From Dactylosporangium fulvum (GTDB lineage: Bacteria; Actinomycetota; Actinomycetes; Mycobacteriales; Micromonosporaceae), in NCBI RefSeq assembly GCF_025137375.1, contig NZ_CP073720.1:8456501-8520500 (forward strand): a DNA stretch of 64,000 nt, read 5' to 3'. Of this stretch, positions 8,189 through 16,717 are shown in pieces. Position numbers and translations under genes: made by a program. The notes under the pieces are model-generated. The model had not been told where the DNA came from. It saw only the letters and a list, made by a program, of their open reading frames with translations, and searched no databases. Positions within the stretch are counted from its first letter, which is position 1, and each line of letters starts with the position of its first letter.

Positions 8189-8812
8189 TCAGCTTTGGTT
8201 GAAGAACCCGCCCTCGGCGATCTTAGCTTTGTCCTCCGCGGTGACCTGGACATTCGCAGGCGAGAGCAGGAAGACTCGGTTGGTCACCCGCTCGAAGTTA
8301 CCACGCAGGCCGAATACCAGCCCGGCTGCGAAGTCGACCAAACGTTTGGCGTCCGCCTCGTCCATTTCGGTGAGGTTCATGATCACGGGAACGCCGTCCC
8401 GGAAGTGCTCACCGATCGTGCGCGCCTCGTTGTACGTCGTCGGGTGCAGCGTGGTGATCGCGTAACGGCGATCGTCGCTTTCCTCTTCCACCACTGGCGT
8501 CCGCTCCCGCTCCCGGACGGTCGTCTGCGGCGCGAGCGCGAGATTGTCGCGTGTCGGGTAGCTGACCGTCGACGTGGGCCGAGTGATCGAGCGCACGGTG
8601 CTCGTCCGGCTCGCCGCGCTCGCCTCCAGGCGCTCGGCAGCCGTGAGCCGCTCCGAGACCGTCCGGGCACGCGGCGCCGGCACCTCGTCGACCTCGTCCT
8701 CGTCGTCGGCGAAGTCGTCGCCGTAGCCCCGGTAGTGACGATCGTCGTAGCCACGCTCGTCCTCGTCCTCGACGAGTCCGAGCCAGACGCCCGCCCTGCG
8801 CAGAGCACCCAT
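8189..8812 (-). CDS. sepF: Cell division protein SepF
   Basis: 207 residues. An N-terminal amphipathic start (MGALRRAGVWLGLVED) for membrane binding is followed by an acidic, disordered linker. The conserved SepF core starts at about residue 125 (TTLHPTTYNEARTIGEHFRD, then VPVIMNLTEMDEADAKRLVD and GFERV-like NFERVTNRVFLLSP). SepF anchors FtsZ to the membrane and is essential in actinobacteria, which lack FtsA. The ATG at 8812 has an ideal GGAGGAG 5 nt upstream and was preferred to a start 93 bp further up. Its place two genes downstream of ftsZ is typical. Confidence 0.95.
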   Translation of the reverse strand: MGALRRAGVWLGLVEDEDERGYDDRHYRGYGDDFADDEDEVDEVPAPRARTVSERLTAAERLEASAASRTSTVRSITRPTSTVSYPTRDNLALAPQTTVRERERTPVVEEESDDRRYAITTLHPTTYNEARTIGEHFRDGVPVIMNLTEMDEADAKRLVDFAAGLVFGLRGNFERVTNRVFLLSPANVQVTAEDKAKIAEGGFFNQS

Positions 8813-8935
8813 ACGCGCTCCTCCGTCCACCGCCATGCGGCACTTCCCCCCGTTGGTGCCACCGATCACGTTGTGCGACACCGCCCCGCCGGCGCAGAAC
8901 CACACCCGTGTAGTTTTTCCGTTCCCGCGGCCAGG

Positions 8936-9640
8936 CTACCCCAGTGGAGTTCGATTTCCGAGCAATGCGCTACCGACACGAACATGTGTCGAGCCATGCA
9001 GAATCGCCGTTTCGAGATCGTTGCTCATGCCTGCGGAAATCCAGTCCGCACCGGGAAACCGCTGCCGAATCCTGGCCGCGATCGCGGCCAACCGGGCGAA
9101 CGCCTCGCCCGGTTCCCAGTCCAGCGGCGCCACCGCCATGACGCCGCGCAGCCGCAGCGCCGGGCTCGCCGCGATCGCCTCGGCGACCTGTTCGACCATG
9201 CCGGTGACCGCACCGCCGCGGTGCTCGTCGTCGTCCAGGCTCACCTGGACGAGGGCACCCAGCGGCTCGGTCCGCTCCGCCTGCCCGGCGGCCGCCACCA
9301 GCGCGTCGACCAGCCTCAGGCTGTCCACGGAGTGCACCACCGACGCGTACCGCACCACCGACCGGCACTTGTTGCGCTGGAGCTGCCCGACGAAGTGCCA
9401 GCGCAGGTCCTTGGCGCCGACGGCGGCCGCCTTGGGCGCGGCCTCCTGGTCACGGTTCTCCCCCACGTCGTGGACCCCGAGCGCGCCCAGCCGGGCGACG
9501 TCCTCGGCGGGATATGTTTTGGTGATCGCGACGAGTGTCACCTCGTCGGGCTCGCGACCGGCGGCCCGGCAGGCAGCGGCGATCCGCTCCCGCACTCGGG
9601 CAAGGTTCCGGCCGATCTCCTCGGTCCGCGCGTCGTCCAC
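8936..9640 (-). CDS. YggS/PLPBP family PLP-binding protein
   Basis: 234 residues with the alanine-racemase-like barrel of the YggS family. LVAITKTYP at residues 37-44 contains the PLP-binding Lys41; GENRDQEA and WHFVGQLQRNK are further signatures, and ISAGMSNDLETAILHGSTHVRVGS is the phosphate-binding end (the family normally has MSxD). Members bind PLP and keep vitamin B6 and amino-acid pools in balance without a known reaction. It sits between ftsZ and sepF, its usual site. The GTG at 9640 is preceded by GAGAGG about 10 nt upstream. Confidence 0.9.
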   Translation of the reverse strand: MDDARTEEIGRNLARVRERIAAACRAAGREPDEVTLVAITKTYPAEDVARLGALGVHDVGENRDQEAAPKAAAVGAKDLRWHFVGQLQRNKCRSVVRYASVVHSVDSLRLVDALVAAAGQAERTEPLGALVQVSLDDDEHRGGAVTGMVEQVAEAIAASPALRLRGVMAVAPLDWEPGEAFARLAAIAARIRQRFPGADWISAGMSNDLETAILHGSTHVRVGSALLGNRTPLG

Positions 9641-9956
9641 GATGGATCAGCCTCTCAGAAGACCGAGGCGGCCACTCGGAGCGGGTGCCCCACAGCGTCC
9701 CTCTGCGCGGCCCGCCCAGGCGGCGTGGCGGCCTGCAGCAAAACCGGCAAATCGGAGCAATACCGGTGGATTCTCCGCGGCCTGGGCGGTGCGAGACGGC
9801 CGGCTGGCGCGGACCCGACCTTGTGCGGACCCGGCGCGGACAAGCCCCGGCACCGGCCGCCGACCGCAGCCGACATGTCCCGCCGGGACACGAGCCCGCC
9901 GGGACAGCACAATTCGTCCCTCGATCATGACAAACCCGAGGACGGACCTGCAAAAA
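9641..9956. other. Non-coding gap where pgeF would be expected
   Basis: About 315 bp between yggS and the ftsZ terminator. Actinobacteria usually have pgeF (YfiH, polyphenol-oxidase-fold protein) here. I see no frame with the YfiH metal motif and no recognisable remnant. The stretch is GC-rich without clear structure. Confidence 0.5.
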
Positions 9957-9994
9957 CACGATCACGGAGCCCCATTGGGAGCTCCGTGATCGTG
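9957..9994 (-). terminator. ftsZ terminator hairpin
   Basis: Perfect 14-bp inverted repeat CACGATCACGGAGC / GCTCCGTGATCGTG with a 10-nt loop, 40 bp after the ftsZ stop. Its arms share the GATCACGGAGC core with the outer arms of the nested palindrome at 39313-39548, so it may have come from a dispersed palindrome family. Confidence 0.8.
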
Positions 9995-10034
9995 AACACA
10001 CCACGACGCGGCCCGGTTCGGGGCCGCGATCTGC

Positions 10035-11147
10035 TTATGCGCCGTTCTTCAGGAAGTCCGGCACGTCCACGTCGTCGAACAGGACCCGCCTCGGCGGCGG
10101 CGGGGCCTGGCGCTCCTGCGGAGCGGGCTCCTTCGGCTGGGGGTGCGGGGTGCTGTGCTGGGGCCGGGGAGCGCGGGCCTCGATCGGGCGGTACGCCGGG
10201 GCGCCGCCGTCGAAGCCGGCCGCGATGACCGTGACCCGGACCTCGTCGCCCAGGGCGTCGTCGATCACGGCGCCGAAGATGATGTTGGCGTCCGGGTGAG
10301 CGGCGTCGGTGACCAGTTGGGCGGCGTCGTTGATCTCGAACAGGCCCAGGTCGGAGCCGCCGGCGATGGACAGCAGCACACCGCGGGCACCGTCCATGCT
10401 CTGCTCCAGCAGCGGGCTGGAGATCGCCGACTCGGCGGCTTCGACCGCGCGGTTGTCGCCGCGGGCGCTGCCGATGCCCATGAGCGCGCTGCCCGCGCCG
10501 CTCATGACGCTCTTCACGTCGGCGAAGTCGAGGTTGATCAGGCCGGGCGTGGTGATCAGGTCGGTGATGCCCTGCACACCGGAGAGCAGCACCTGGTCGG
10601 CCTGGCGGAACGCGTCCATCATGCTGATGCCGCGGTCACCGAGGGCCAGGAGCCGGTCGTTCGGAATCACGATGAGCGTGTCGCACTGGTTGCGCAGCTC
10701 CTCTATGCCCGCCTCGGCCTGCACCTGACGGCGCTTGCCCTCGAAGGAGAACGGCCGGGTGACCACGCCGATGGTGAGCGCGCCGAGCTTCCGCGCGATG
10801 TTCGCCACCACGGGCGCGCCGCCGGTGCCGGTGCCGCCGCCCTCGCCACAGGTGACGAAGACCATGTCGGCGCCCTTGAGCACCTCTTCGATCTCGTCCC
10901 GGTGGTCCTCGGCCGCATTCTTGCCGACATCCGGATTGGCCCCCGCACCCAGCCCGCGGGTCAGCTCCCGACCGACGTCGAGTTTGACGTCGGCGTCGCT
11001 CATCAGCAGCGCCTGTGCATCGGTGTTGATCGCGATGAACTCGACGCCTTTGAGGCCAACCTCGATCATGCGATTGACGGCATTCACCCCGCCGCCGCCG
11101 ATGCCGACGACCTTGATGACCGCGAGATAGTTGTGCGGATGAGTCAT
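10035..11147 (-). CDS. ftsZ: Cell division GTPase FtsZ
   Basis: 370 residues. Tubulin-fold GTPase that assembles the cytokinetic ring. The tubulin signature GEGGGTGTGGAP sits at residues 101-112; the nucleotide-binding GIGGGGVNAVNRM (15-27) and the T7 loop NLDFADVKSVM are intact. The C-terminus is a Pro-rich linker ending in the conserved VDVPDFLKNGA tail used by SepF and other partners. The ATG at 11147 was chosen because AAAGGTGG lies 4 nt upstream; an upstream in-frame start would add 45 residues not seen in FtsZ. It has its own promoter and terminator, so it can be expressed apart from ftsQ. Confidence 0.98.
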   Translation of the reverse strand: MTHPHNYLAVIKVVGIGGGGVNAVNRMIEVGLKGVEFIAINTDAQALLMSDADVKLDVGRELTRGLGAGANPDVGKNAAEDHRDEIEEVLKGADMVFVTCGEGGGTGTGGAPVVANIARKLGALTIGVVTRPFSFEGKRRQVQAEAGIEELRNQCDTLIVIPNDRLLALGDRGISMMDAFRQADQVLLSGVQGITDLITTPGLINLDFADVKSVMSGAGSALMGIGSARGDNRAVEAAESAISSPLLEQSMDGARGVLLSIAGGSDLGLFEINDAAQLVTDAAHPDANIIFGAVIDDALGDEVRVTVIAAGFDGGAPAYRPIEARAPRPQHSTPHPQPKEPAPQERQAPPPPRRVLFDDVDVPDFLKNGA

Positions 11148-11290
11148 CGGACCACCTTTCCTTTCGAGGTTGGCGAGCGCCGATCCTTCCCGGAGCCGTC
11201 GAACTGGTCGCACCAGACCCGAACCCGACCCCGCGACGGGCGGCGTCCGCCAATGCGAACGCAGAGGGTGGAGGTCCCGCAAACCCTCAC

Positions 11291-11319
11291 CCTTTACTAG
11301 AGGCTTATAGTTATGTCAA
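11291..11319 (-). promoter_or_regulatory. Candidate ftsZ promoter
   Basis: On the minus strand TTGACA (11319-11314) is followed 17 nt later by TAAAGG (11296-11291); the alternative TAGTAA lies 14 nt away. The segment is notably A/T-rich for this genome and lies 145-170 bp upstream of the ftsZ ATG. It is consistent with the dedicated ftsZ promoters of other actinobacteria. Confidence 0.6.
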
Positions 11320-11385
11320 CTAATGCCTTATCGCAAGGTAAGGGCCCGACTGTCGTGATCCAAGGACCGCCACCCGGCGTGTCGG

Positions 11386-11589
11386 CTATTCGCCCATGAT
11401 GCCGTCGACCAATTCCCTAACGGCGTCGAGGTGTCCGTTGTGACGGGCGGTCTCCTCGATCATGTGCAGGAGCATCCACCGGACGGAGACGTTCCTGCCG
11501 TTGCGCAGGCCGGCGCAGAGCCCGTCGAGGTCCAGACCCTCCGTGAGCTTGCGGGAAAGGTCACACTGCTGCCGGCAGGTCGGGACGGC
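11386..11589 (-). pseudogene. C-terminal relic of a DinB/DUF664 (mycothiol-transferase-like) gene
   Basis: 67 codons continue in the same frame directly after the ftsQ stop and end with TAG at 11386. The product contains VSVRWMLLHMIEETARHN, then GHLDAVRELVDGIMGE, which is the conserved C-terminal helix pair of DUF664 proteins with its His/Glu/His metal-ligand pattern. There is no start codon, no ribosome site and nothing of the N-terminal two thirds. It is best read as a truncated leftover of an insertion or deletion at the ftsQ-ftsZ junction. Read-through of the ftsQ stop would fuse it to FtsQ, but nothing suggests that happens. Confidence 0.75.
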
Positions 11590-12348
11590 TCACCGCTCCA
11601 CCACGACGCCCGGCGCGCTCACGTCGAGCGTGCGGCCGGGCGCGACCTCGGTGAACTGCAGCACGCGCACCTTGGCCTCGTTCTCCGTGGCGTCGCCCCA
11701 GACGATCACGCGGTCGTCGGTGAGCTCGAGCCGGATCCGCGTCGGCGACTCGGCGACGAGCGCGGTCATCGACACCCGCAGCACAGGTGGGAGCGCGGCG
11801 AGGACCGTCAGCGCGGCCCTGGTGGTCGAGTCGCCCGGCTCCGGATCGGCGATCCGCACGACCGGGAGCCCGACCGGCGCCGACTCGACCGGCAGGTAGG
11901 CGACGCCGTCCGCGGCGAGCAGCGTGAACCCGCCGACCTTCGGCACCACGGCCACGGCGGTGCGCTCCTCCACCGTGAGCACCAGCGTGTCCGGGAAGTC
12001 GGCCCGGGCGGTCACGGTGCGCACCGGCTTGAGCTCACGCACCCGGCGCTCGACCACGCGACGGTCCAGCCGGGCCAGTGGCGTGCCGGGGCGGACGGCG
12101 GCCGCGGCACGTACCGCATCCGGGGAGAGCACCGACACGCCGACGACCCGGATCCGCTCGACGCCCAGTGCCGGCGAGGCGAACACGACGGCCGCCGCCG
12201 CGCCGAGGACCATGACGACCCCCAACGCGATCAGCCACGGCCGTGCCGCGCGGAGGCGCTCCCGCCTCGCCCGCTTCGCGAACCGCCGCACCGACTGGGG
12301 TGCGTCGCGAGGAGCGAGGACGAGGCGCCATCCGCGCGTCTGGGTCAA
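11590..12348 (-). CDS. ftsQ: Cell division protein FtsQ/DivIB
   Basis: 252 residues. A basic cytosolic N-terminus, one TM segment at about 38-58, a POTRA domain starting at VERIRVVGVSVLSPDAVRAA, and a beta domain. FtsQ links early and late division proteins and binds the FtsL/FtsB pair in the periplasmic space. The TTG at 12348 lies 6 bp after the murC stop. The order murC-ftsQ-ftsZ is standard. The 3' end abuts a DUF664 relic instead of running straight to ftsZ. Confidence 0.93.
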   Translation of the reverse strand: MTQTRGWRLVLAPRDAPQSVRRFAKRARRERLRAARPWLIALGVVMVLGAAAAVVFASPALGVERIRVVGVSVLSPDAVRAAAAVRPGTPLARLDRRVVERRVRELKPVRTVTARADFPDTLVLTVEERTAVAVVPKVGGFTLLAADGVAYLPVESAPVGLPVVRIADPEPGDSTTRAALTVLAALPPVLRVSMTALVAESPTRIRLELTDDRVIVWGDATENEAKVRVLQFTEVAPGRTLDVSAPGVVVER

Positions 12349-12354
12349 CGGCGA

Positions 12355-13788
12355 TCAGTCCCCGCGCGAGTGGCGGCCGACGTATCCGTTCGAGGCGCTC
12401 TTGAGCGCGGCGAGCAGTTCGTCGCCCATCAGCGAGATCGGCGGGGCGCCCATGGTGACGACCACGTCGCCCTCCTGCGCGCGTGCGACGACCTCGCCGG
12501 GCACGTCCTCCCACGAGGGCACGAACACCTTGCGGTCCGCGGGCAGGTCGATGGCGGCGGTCAGCGCCACCCCGCCCTCCCCCGGCTCGCGGAGCTCACC
12601 CGGCCCGAAGACCTCCATCACGATCGCTTCATCGGCGAGCGACAGCGCCTCGGCGATCTCCGTCTGAAAATCCCGGGTTCGGTACATCCTGTAGGGCTGG
12701 AAGACCACGACGAGCCGGCCGCCCGCGGCGACCTCGCGCAGCGTCCGCAGCGCGGCGGCCATCGGGACCGGGTGGTAGGCGTACTCGTCGTAGATCTTCA
12801 CGCCCGACTCGGCGCCCTTGAACTCGAACCGCCGCCGGACGCCCGGGAACGCGGCGAGCGCCTCGATCGCGGTCTCGGCCGGGATGCCCAGCCGCACCGC
12901 GGTGAGGATCGCGCCGGCCGAGTTGAGCCCGAGGTGGGCGCCCGGGACCGGCAGGAAGACCTCGCCGAGCGGGACGCCGTCGTGGTGGGCGACGTACCGC
13001 ACGCCGTTGACCGACGAGCGGACCTCGCTGATCTGCAGGTCGGCGTCGGGCGCGGTGCCGTAGGTGACCACGTCGGCGCCGTCGGCCCGGGCCCGCACCG
13101 CCATGCGCATCGCCCTGGCGTCGTCGGCGCAGGTCACCACGAAGCCGCCCGGCTCGACCCGGCCGCAGAACTCCACGAAGGCGTCCTCGAGACCCTGCAG
13201 GTCGCCGTAGGTGTTGAGGTGGTCGGCGTCGATGTTCGTGACGACCGCGACGTGCGGGTTGTAGAGCAGGAACGACCGGTCGCTCTCGTCGGCCTCGGCC
13301 ACGAACAGGTCGCCGCTGCCGTGGTGGGCGTTGGAGCCGGCCTCGGAGATCTCGCCGCCGATCACGAACGACGGGTCGGCCCCGCCGTGCTGGAGGATCA
13401 ACGTGATCATCGACGTCGTCGTGGTCTTGCCGTGCGTGCCGGCGACGGCGATGCTGCGCCGGCCGACCATCGTCGCGGCCAGGGCCTCCGAGCGGTGCAT
13501 CAGCCGCAGGCCGCGCTCGCGCGCCGTGACCAGCTCGATGTGGTCCTGCGGGATCGCCGTCGAGTAGACGACCGTGTCGACCCCGTCGAGGTTGGCCGGC
13601 TCGTGGGTGCGGTAGATCGTGCCGCCGAGCGCCTTGAGGGCCGCCAGCTGCGGCCACTCGCGCAGCTCACTGCCGGACAACGGGATGCCCCTGGTCAGCA
13701 GCAGCCGGGCGAGGCCGCTCATGCCGACCCCGCCGACACCGACGAGGTGGACCCGGCCGAGGTCCTCAGCGGTCAGCGGAGTGCTCAT
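12355..13788 (-). CDS. murC: UDP-N-acetylmuramate-L-alanine ligase
   Basis: 477 residues. Adds L-Ala to UDP-MurNAc, the first amino acid of the stem peptide. The N-terminal Rossmann motif VGVGGVGMSGLA and the Mur ligase P-loop GTHGKTTTT (about 117-125) are present, as are EADESDRSF and the C-terminal YDEYAYHPVPM of MurC. The ATG at 13788 overlaps the murG stop as ATGA. Length and motifs are complete. Confidence 0.97.
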   Translation of the reverse strand: MSTPLTAEDLGRVHLVGVGGVGMSGLARLLLTRGIPLSGSELREWPQLAALKALGGTIYRTHEPANLDGVDTVVYSTAIPQDHIELVTARERGLRLMHRSEALAATMVGRRSIAVAGTHGKTTTTSMITLILQHGGADPSFVIGGEISEAGSNAHHGSGDLFVAEADESDRSFLLYNPHVAVVTNIDADHLNTYGDLQGLEDAFVEFCGRVEPGGFVVTCADDARAMRMAVRARADGADVVTYGTAPDADLQISEVRSSVNGVRYVAHHDGVPLGEVFLPVPGAHLGLNSAGAILTAVRLGIPAETAIEALAAFPGVRRRFEFKGAESGVKIYDEYAYHPVPMAAALRTLREVAAGGRLVVVFQPYRMYRTRDFQTEIAEALSLADEAIVMEVFGPGELREPGEGGVALTAAIDLPADRKVFVPSWEDVPGEVVARAQEGDVVVTMGAPPISLMGDELLAALKSASNGYVGRHSRGD

Positions 13789-14891
13789 GCTCCCACCACC
13801 TTCAGCAGGTACCGCCGGAGCGCCTCGTCGCCGTCGCGACGCCCGTAGCCGGCGGCCGCGCGGCTCATCGACTCCAGCCGGGCGCGGTCACGCACCAGCG
13901 GTACCACCGTCTCCATGACCCACTCGGGCGACAGGTCGCCGTCCTCGACGATCAGGCCGCCCCCTGCCTCGACCACCGGCAGTGCGTTGCGGCGCTGCTC
14001 GCCGTTGCCCCAGGGCAGCGGCACGTAGATCGCCGGCATGCCCACGGCCGCCGTCTCCGCGCAGGTCATCGCCCCGCCGCGGCAGAGTGCCAGGTCGCCG
14101 GCCGCATAACCGAGCTCCATCTCGGAGAGGAACTTGATCTTCACGTAAGGCGCGGGGAGGCCGGTCGGCACCTCGACGTCGTCGTTGCGCGCACCGATGA
14201 TGTGCAGGACCTGCACGCCCGACGCGGTGATGTGCTTGGCCGCGCCGGACACCGCCAGGTTGATCGACCGGGCGCCGGCCGACGCGCCGAACACGAACAG
14301 CGTCGGCAGGTAGGGGTCGAGCCCGAAGTGCGCCCGCGCCCGCGCCCGCAGCGCCGCCCGGTCGAGCGTGGCGATGCCCTGCCGCAGCGGGACGCCCACC
14401 ACCGCGGCGTTCGCCACGGCGGGCATCTGCCGCGCCTGGTGCGGGAAGCCGAGCACGAGGTGCTTGGTGAACCGCATGCCCATCTTGTTGGCCACGCCGA
14501 TCGGCACGTTGACCTCGTGGATGATCGTGGGTGTCTTGCGCCGCCAGGCGGCGAGGTAGGCGGGGACGGAGACGTAGCCGCCGAAGCCGACCACCGCGTC
14601 GGCGTCGACCTCGTCGAGGATCTCGCGGGTCGCCTTCGCCGCCTTCCACATCCGGTCGGGCGTGCGGACCAGGTTCATGTTCACCGACCGCGGCAGTTGG
14701 TAGGCCGGGACGTGGCGCAGCTCGTAGCCGCGCTGCGGGATGATCTCCGACTCCATGCCCCGCGGCGATCCGATGCAGGTGATGCGCAGACCGGGGTCGT
14801 GCCTGCGCAGGCAGTCGGCGAAGGCGAGCAGCGGGTAGATGTGTCCGCCGGTGCCTCCGCCGGCCAGCACCACCGAGCGCAGCGCTGCCAT
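13785..14891 (-). CDS. murG: UDP-GlcNAc:lipid I N-acetylglucosaminyltransferase MurG
   Basis: 368 residues of the GT-B fold. Converts lipid I to lipid II on the inner face of the membrane. GGTGGHIYP at 12-20 binds the lipid pyrophosphate; GFGGYVSVPAYLAAW, FGASAGARSIN and CRGGAMTCAETAAVGMPAI are the family loops. The ATG at 14891 overlaps the ftsW stop as TGATG, and the 3' end overlaps murC by 4 bp. Confidence 0.97.
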   Translation of the reverse strand: MAALRSVVLAGGGTGGHIYPLLAFADCLRRHDPGLRITCIGSPRGMESEIIPQRGYELRHVPAYQLPRSVNMNLVRTPDRMWKAAKATREILDEVDADAVVGFGGYVSVPAYLAAWRRKTPTIIHEVNVPIGVANKMGMRFTKHLVLGFPHQARQMPAVANAAVVGVPLRQGIATLDRAALRARARAHFGLDPYLPTLFVFGASAGARSINLAVSGAAKHITASGVQVLHIIGARNDDVEVPTGLPAPYVKIKFLSEMELGYAAGDLALCRGGAMTCAETAAVGMPAIYVPLPWGNGEQRRNALPVVEAGGGLIVEDGDLSPEWVMETVVPLVRDRARLESMSRAAAGYGRRDGDEALRRYLLKVVGA

Positions 14892-16306
14892 CAGGTGCTC
14901 CTTCCGCGGGTCGACCCCGAGAGCGTCGTGGGCCGGCCCGTCGCGCGTGTCGAGGGGGCCTCACCGTCGTCGTCCGCGCGGGCGCGCGGCAACGGCGGCA
15001 ACGGCGCCCAGAGTAGTCGCACCCATTTCCGCGGCGGACGGGCATGCATGGCTCGCGCGCAGTCCGGCTCGGCGCGGGCCGCCGACGTGAGCATCCCGGC
15101 CGCGCCGAGCGCCACCACCAGCGCGCTGCCGCCGTCGGAGATGAACGGCAGGGGCAGGCCCGTGATCGGCATGAGGCCGACGACACCGCCGATGTTGATG
15201 ATCGCCTGGCCGACGAACCAGATCGTGATCGACGCGGCGACGAGCCGGCGGAAGGGGTCGTCGACCCTCCTGGCGATGCGTAGCCCGGTGTACGTCAGCA
15301 TGCCGAAGAGCAGCAGCACCACCAGGCACCCGACGACACCGAGCTCCTCGGCGACGATCGCGAAGATGAAGTCGTTGTGCGCGTTGGGCAGGCGGCCCCA
15401 CTTCAGGTGCCCCTCGCCGAGGCCGACGCCGAACCAACCACCGTTGGCGACCGCCCAGAGGCCGCGCAGGTACTGGTACCGCCCGTGCTCGGCTTTGGGG
15501 TCGATGCTCGGGTCGAAGAAGACCTTGATCCGGTCGAGCCGGTAGTCCTTGCCGGACGGCAGCAGGATGAGCGCCACGATGCCGGCGAGCGCGAGCCCGC
15601 CCAGCCAGGCGAAGACGGGCAGCCGCGCCCCGGCCGCCCAGAGCAGCCCGGTGAAGAGCACGACCATGCAGATCATCGACCCGAGGTCGTTGTAGCCGAC
15701 GAGGACGAGCAGCCCGACGGCCACCGGGAACAGCGGCATGAACAGCTGGCGCCACGCCAGGATGCTGCGTCCCTTGCGCACCAGCAGGTCGGCACCCCAC
15801 ACCACGAGCGCGATCTTGGCCAGCTCGGCGGGCTGGAGCTGCAACCCTCCGACGTGCAGCCACAGGTCGTCGACCCAGATCGGCCCGAGGTGGATGGGCT
15901 GCACTTTCTCGTCGGGCGGGGTGCGCCGGGCGGCCAGCCAGCCCATGAGGTCGACGAACCCCATGAGGACGAAGGCACCGATCATCAGCGGTGCCGCCAC
16001 CGCGCGGAACGTCCGGACCGGCAGCCGCTGGCAGACCCAGAAGGCGATCAGGCCGACGACCGCGGACAGGATCTGCTTGGCGATCGAGGTGAAGGGGCTG
16101 CCCGTGGTGGCGTAGTTGTCGATGCTGGTGACGGAGAAGACCATGACGAGGCCGATGAAGACCAAGAGGCCGACGCTGGAGAGCAGCAGGTAGTACGAGG
16201 CGAGCGGCCGGTCGAGGAGCCCCCGCAGCGTGTCGAGCCACGCGGTCGGCCACCCGCCGCCGGTTGCCGTCTCCTGATCCCCCTCACCGCGCATGGGGAC
16301 CATCAT
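14891..16306 (-). CDS. ftsW: SEDS peptidoglycan polymerase FtsW
   Basis: 471 residues with about ten TM segments between residues 38 and 415. FtsW polymerises lipid II at the septum together with the class B PBP (FtsI here). Signatures include LQLQPAELAKIALVVW and, near the end, GLMPITGLPLPFISDGGSALV. The C-terminal tail of about 60 residues is basic then Thr/Ser-rich. ATG codons at 16306 and 16303 are tandem; 16306 was taken, and 16294 is a further option. It is cut off from mraY by a 411-bp gap with a hairpin and without murD, so it probably has its own promoter. Confidence 0.95.
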   Translation of the reverse strand: MMVPMRGEGDQETATGGGWPTAWLDTLRGLLDRPLASYYLLLSSVGLLVFIGLVMVFSVTSIDNYATTGSPFTSIAKQILSAVVGLIAFWVCQRLPVRTFRAVAAPLMIGAFVLMGFVDLMGWLAARRTPPDEKVQPIHLGPIWVDDLWLHVGGLQLQPAELAKIALVVWGADLLVRKGRSILAWRQLFMPLFPVAVGLLVLVGYNDLGSMICMVVLFTGLLWAAGARLPVFAWLGGLALAGIVALILLPSGKDYRLDRIKVFFDPSIDPKAEHGRYQYLRGLWAVANGGWFGVGLGEGHLKWGRLPNAHNDFIFAIVAEELGVVGCLVVLLLFGMLTYTGLRIARRVDDPFRRLVAASITIWFVGQAIINIGGVVGLMPITGLPLPFISDGGSALVVALGAAGMLTSAARAEPDCARAMHARPPRKWVRLLWAPLPPLPRARADDDGEAPSTRATGRPTTLSGSTRGRST

Positions 16307-16616
16307 CCGGGGTCCGACCCGTCACGTTCCCGACCCGGCGCTCCGCGTGTCGCCCGGCGCTGTCGCGCCGCGCCGCCTATGCACCGACTTGTCGGATATT
16401 TCCGTTGCTCCCGATCAACATCCGATGAGGATCACCCGCCCGCGGGGCCAAGCACCGGAAGGCACCGCATCAGGGCCGGGCGCCATCACCGGCCCGCATC
16501 GCGGCGCCTCGGCCGGACAGATCCGCCCGGCCGACCCCGATGGTCGACTCGCACGGCTGGACCCAATGGCACGTCGTGGGTGGCCGGGCGGGATGCGTCA
16601 CCGAGCGCGCGAACGG
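16307..16616. other. Gap in the dcw cluster at the murD position
   Basis: The mraY-ftsW interval normally holds murD, about 1.4 kb. Here it is only 411 bp. I searched all frames for the Mur ligase P-loop and for Mur C-terminal motifs and found none. It must hold the promoter for ftsW-murG-murC-ftsQ; no clear -10/-35 pair stands out. Confidence 0.6.
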
Positions 16617-16652
16617 GTATCCACGCCGGCGAACGCCCGCCGGCATGGATAC
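16617..16652 (-). terminator. Hairpin downstream of mraY
   Basis: 15-bp arms GTATCCACGCCGGCG / CGCCGGCATGGATAC with one wobble pair and a 6-nt loop, 66 bp after the mraY stop. It likely ends the mraZ-to-mraY transcript, splitting the dcw cluster in two. Confidence 0.7.
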
Positions 16653-16717
16653 ATCGTTCAACTGCCCACCGTCTCGCGACGCAGGTCAGTCGCACCCCGG
16701 GCGCCTCGTCGCGCAGG

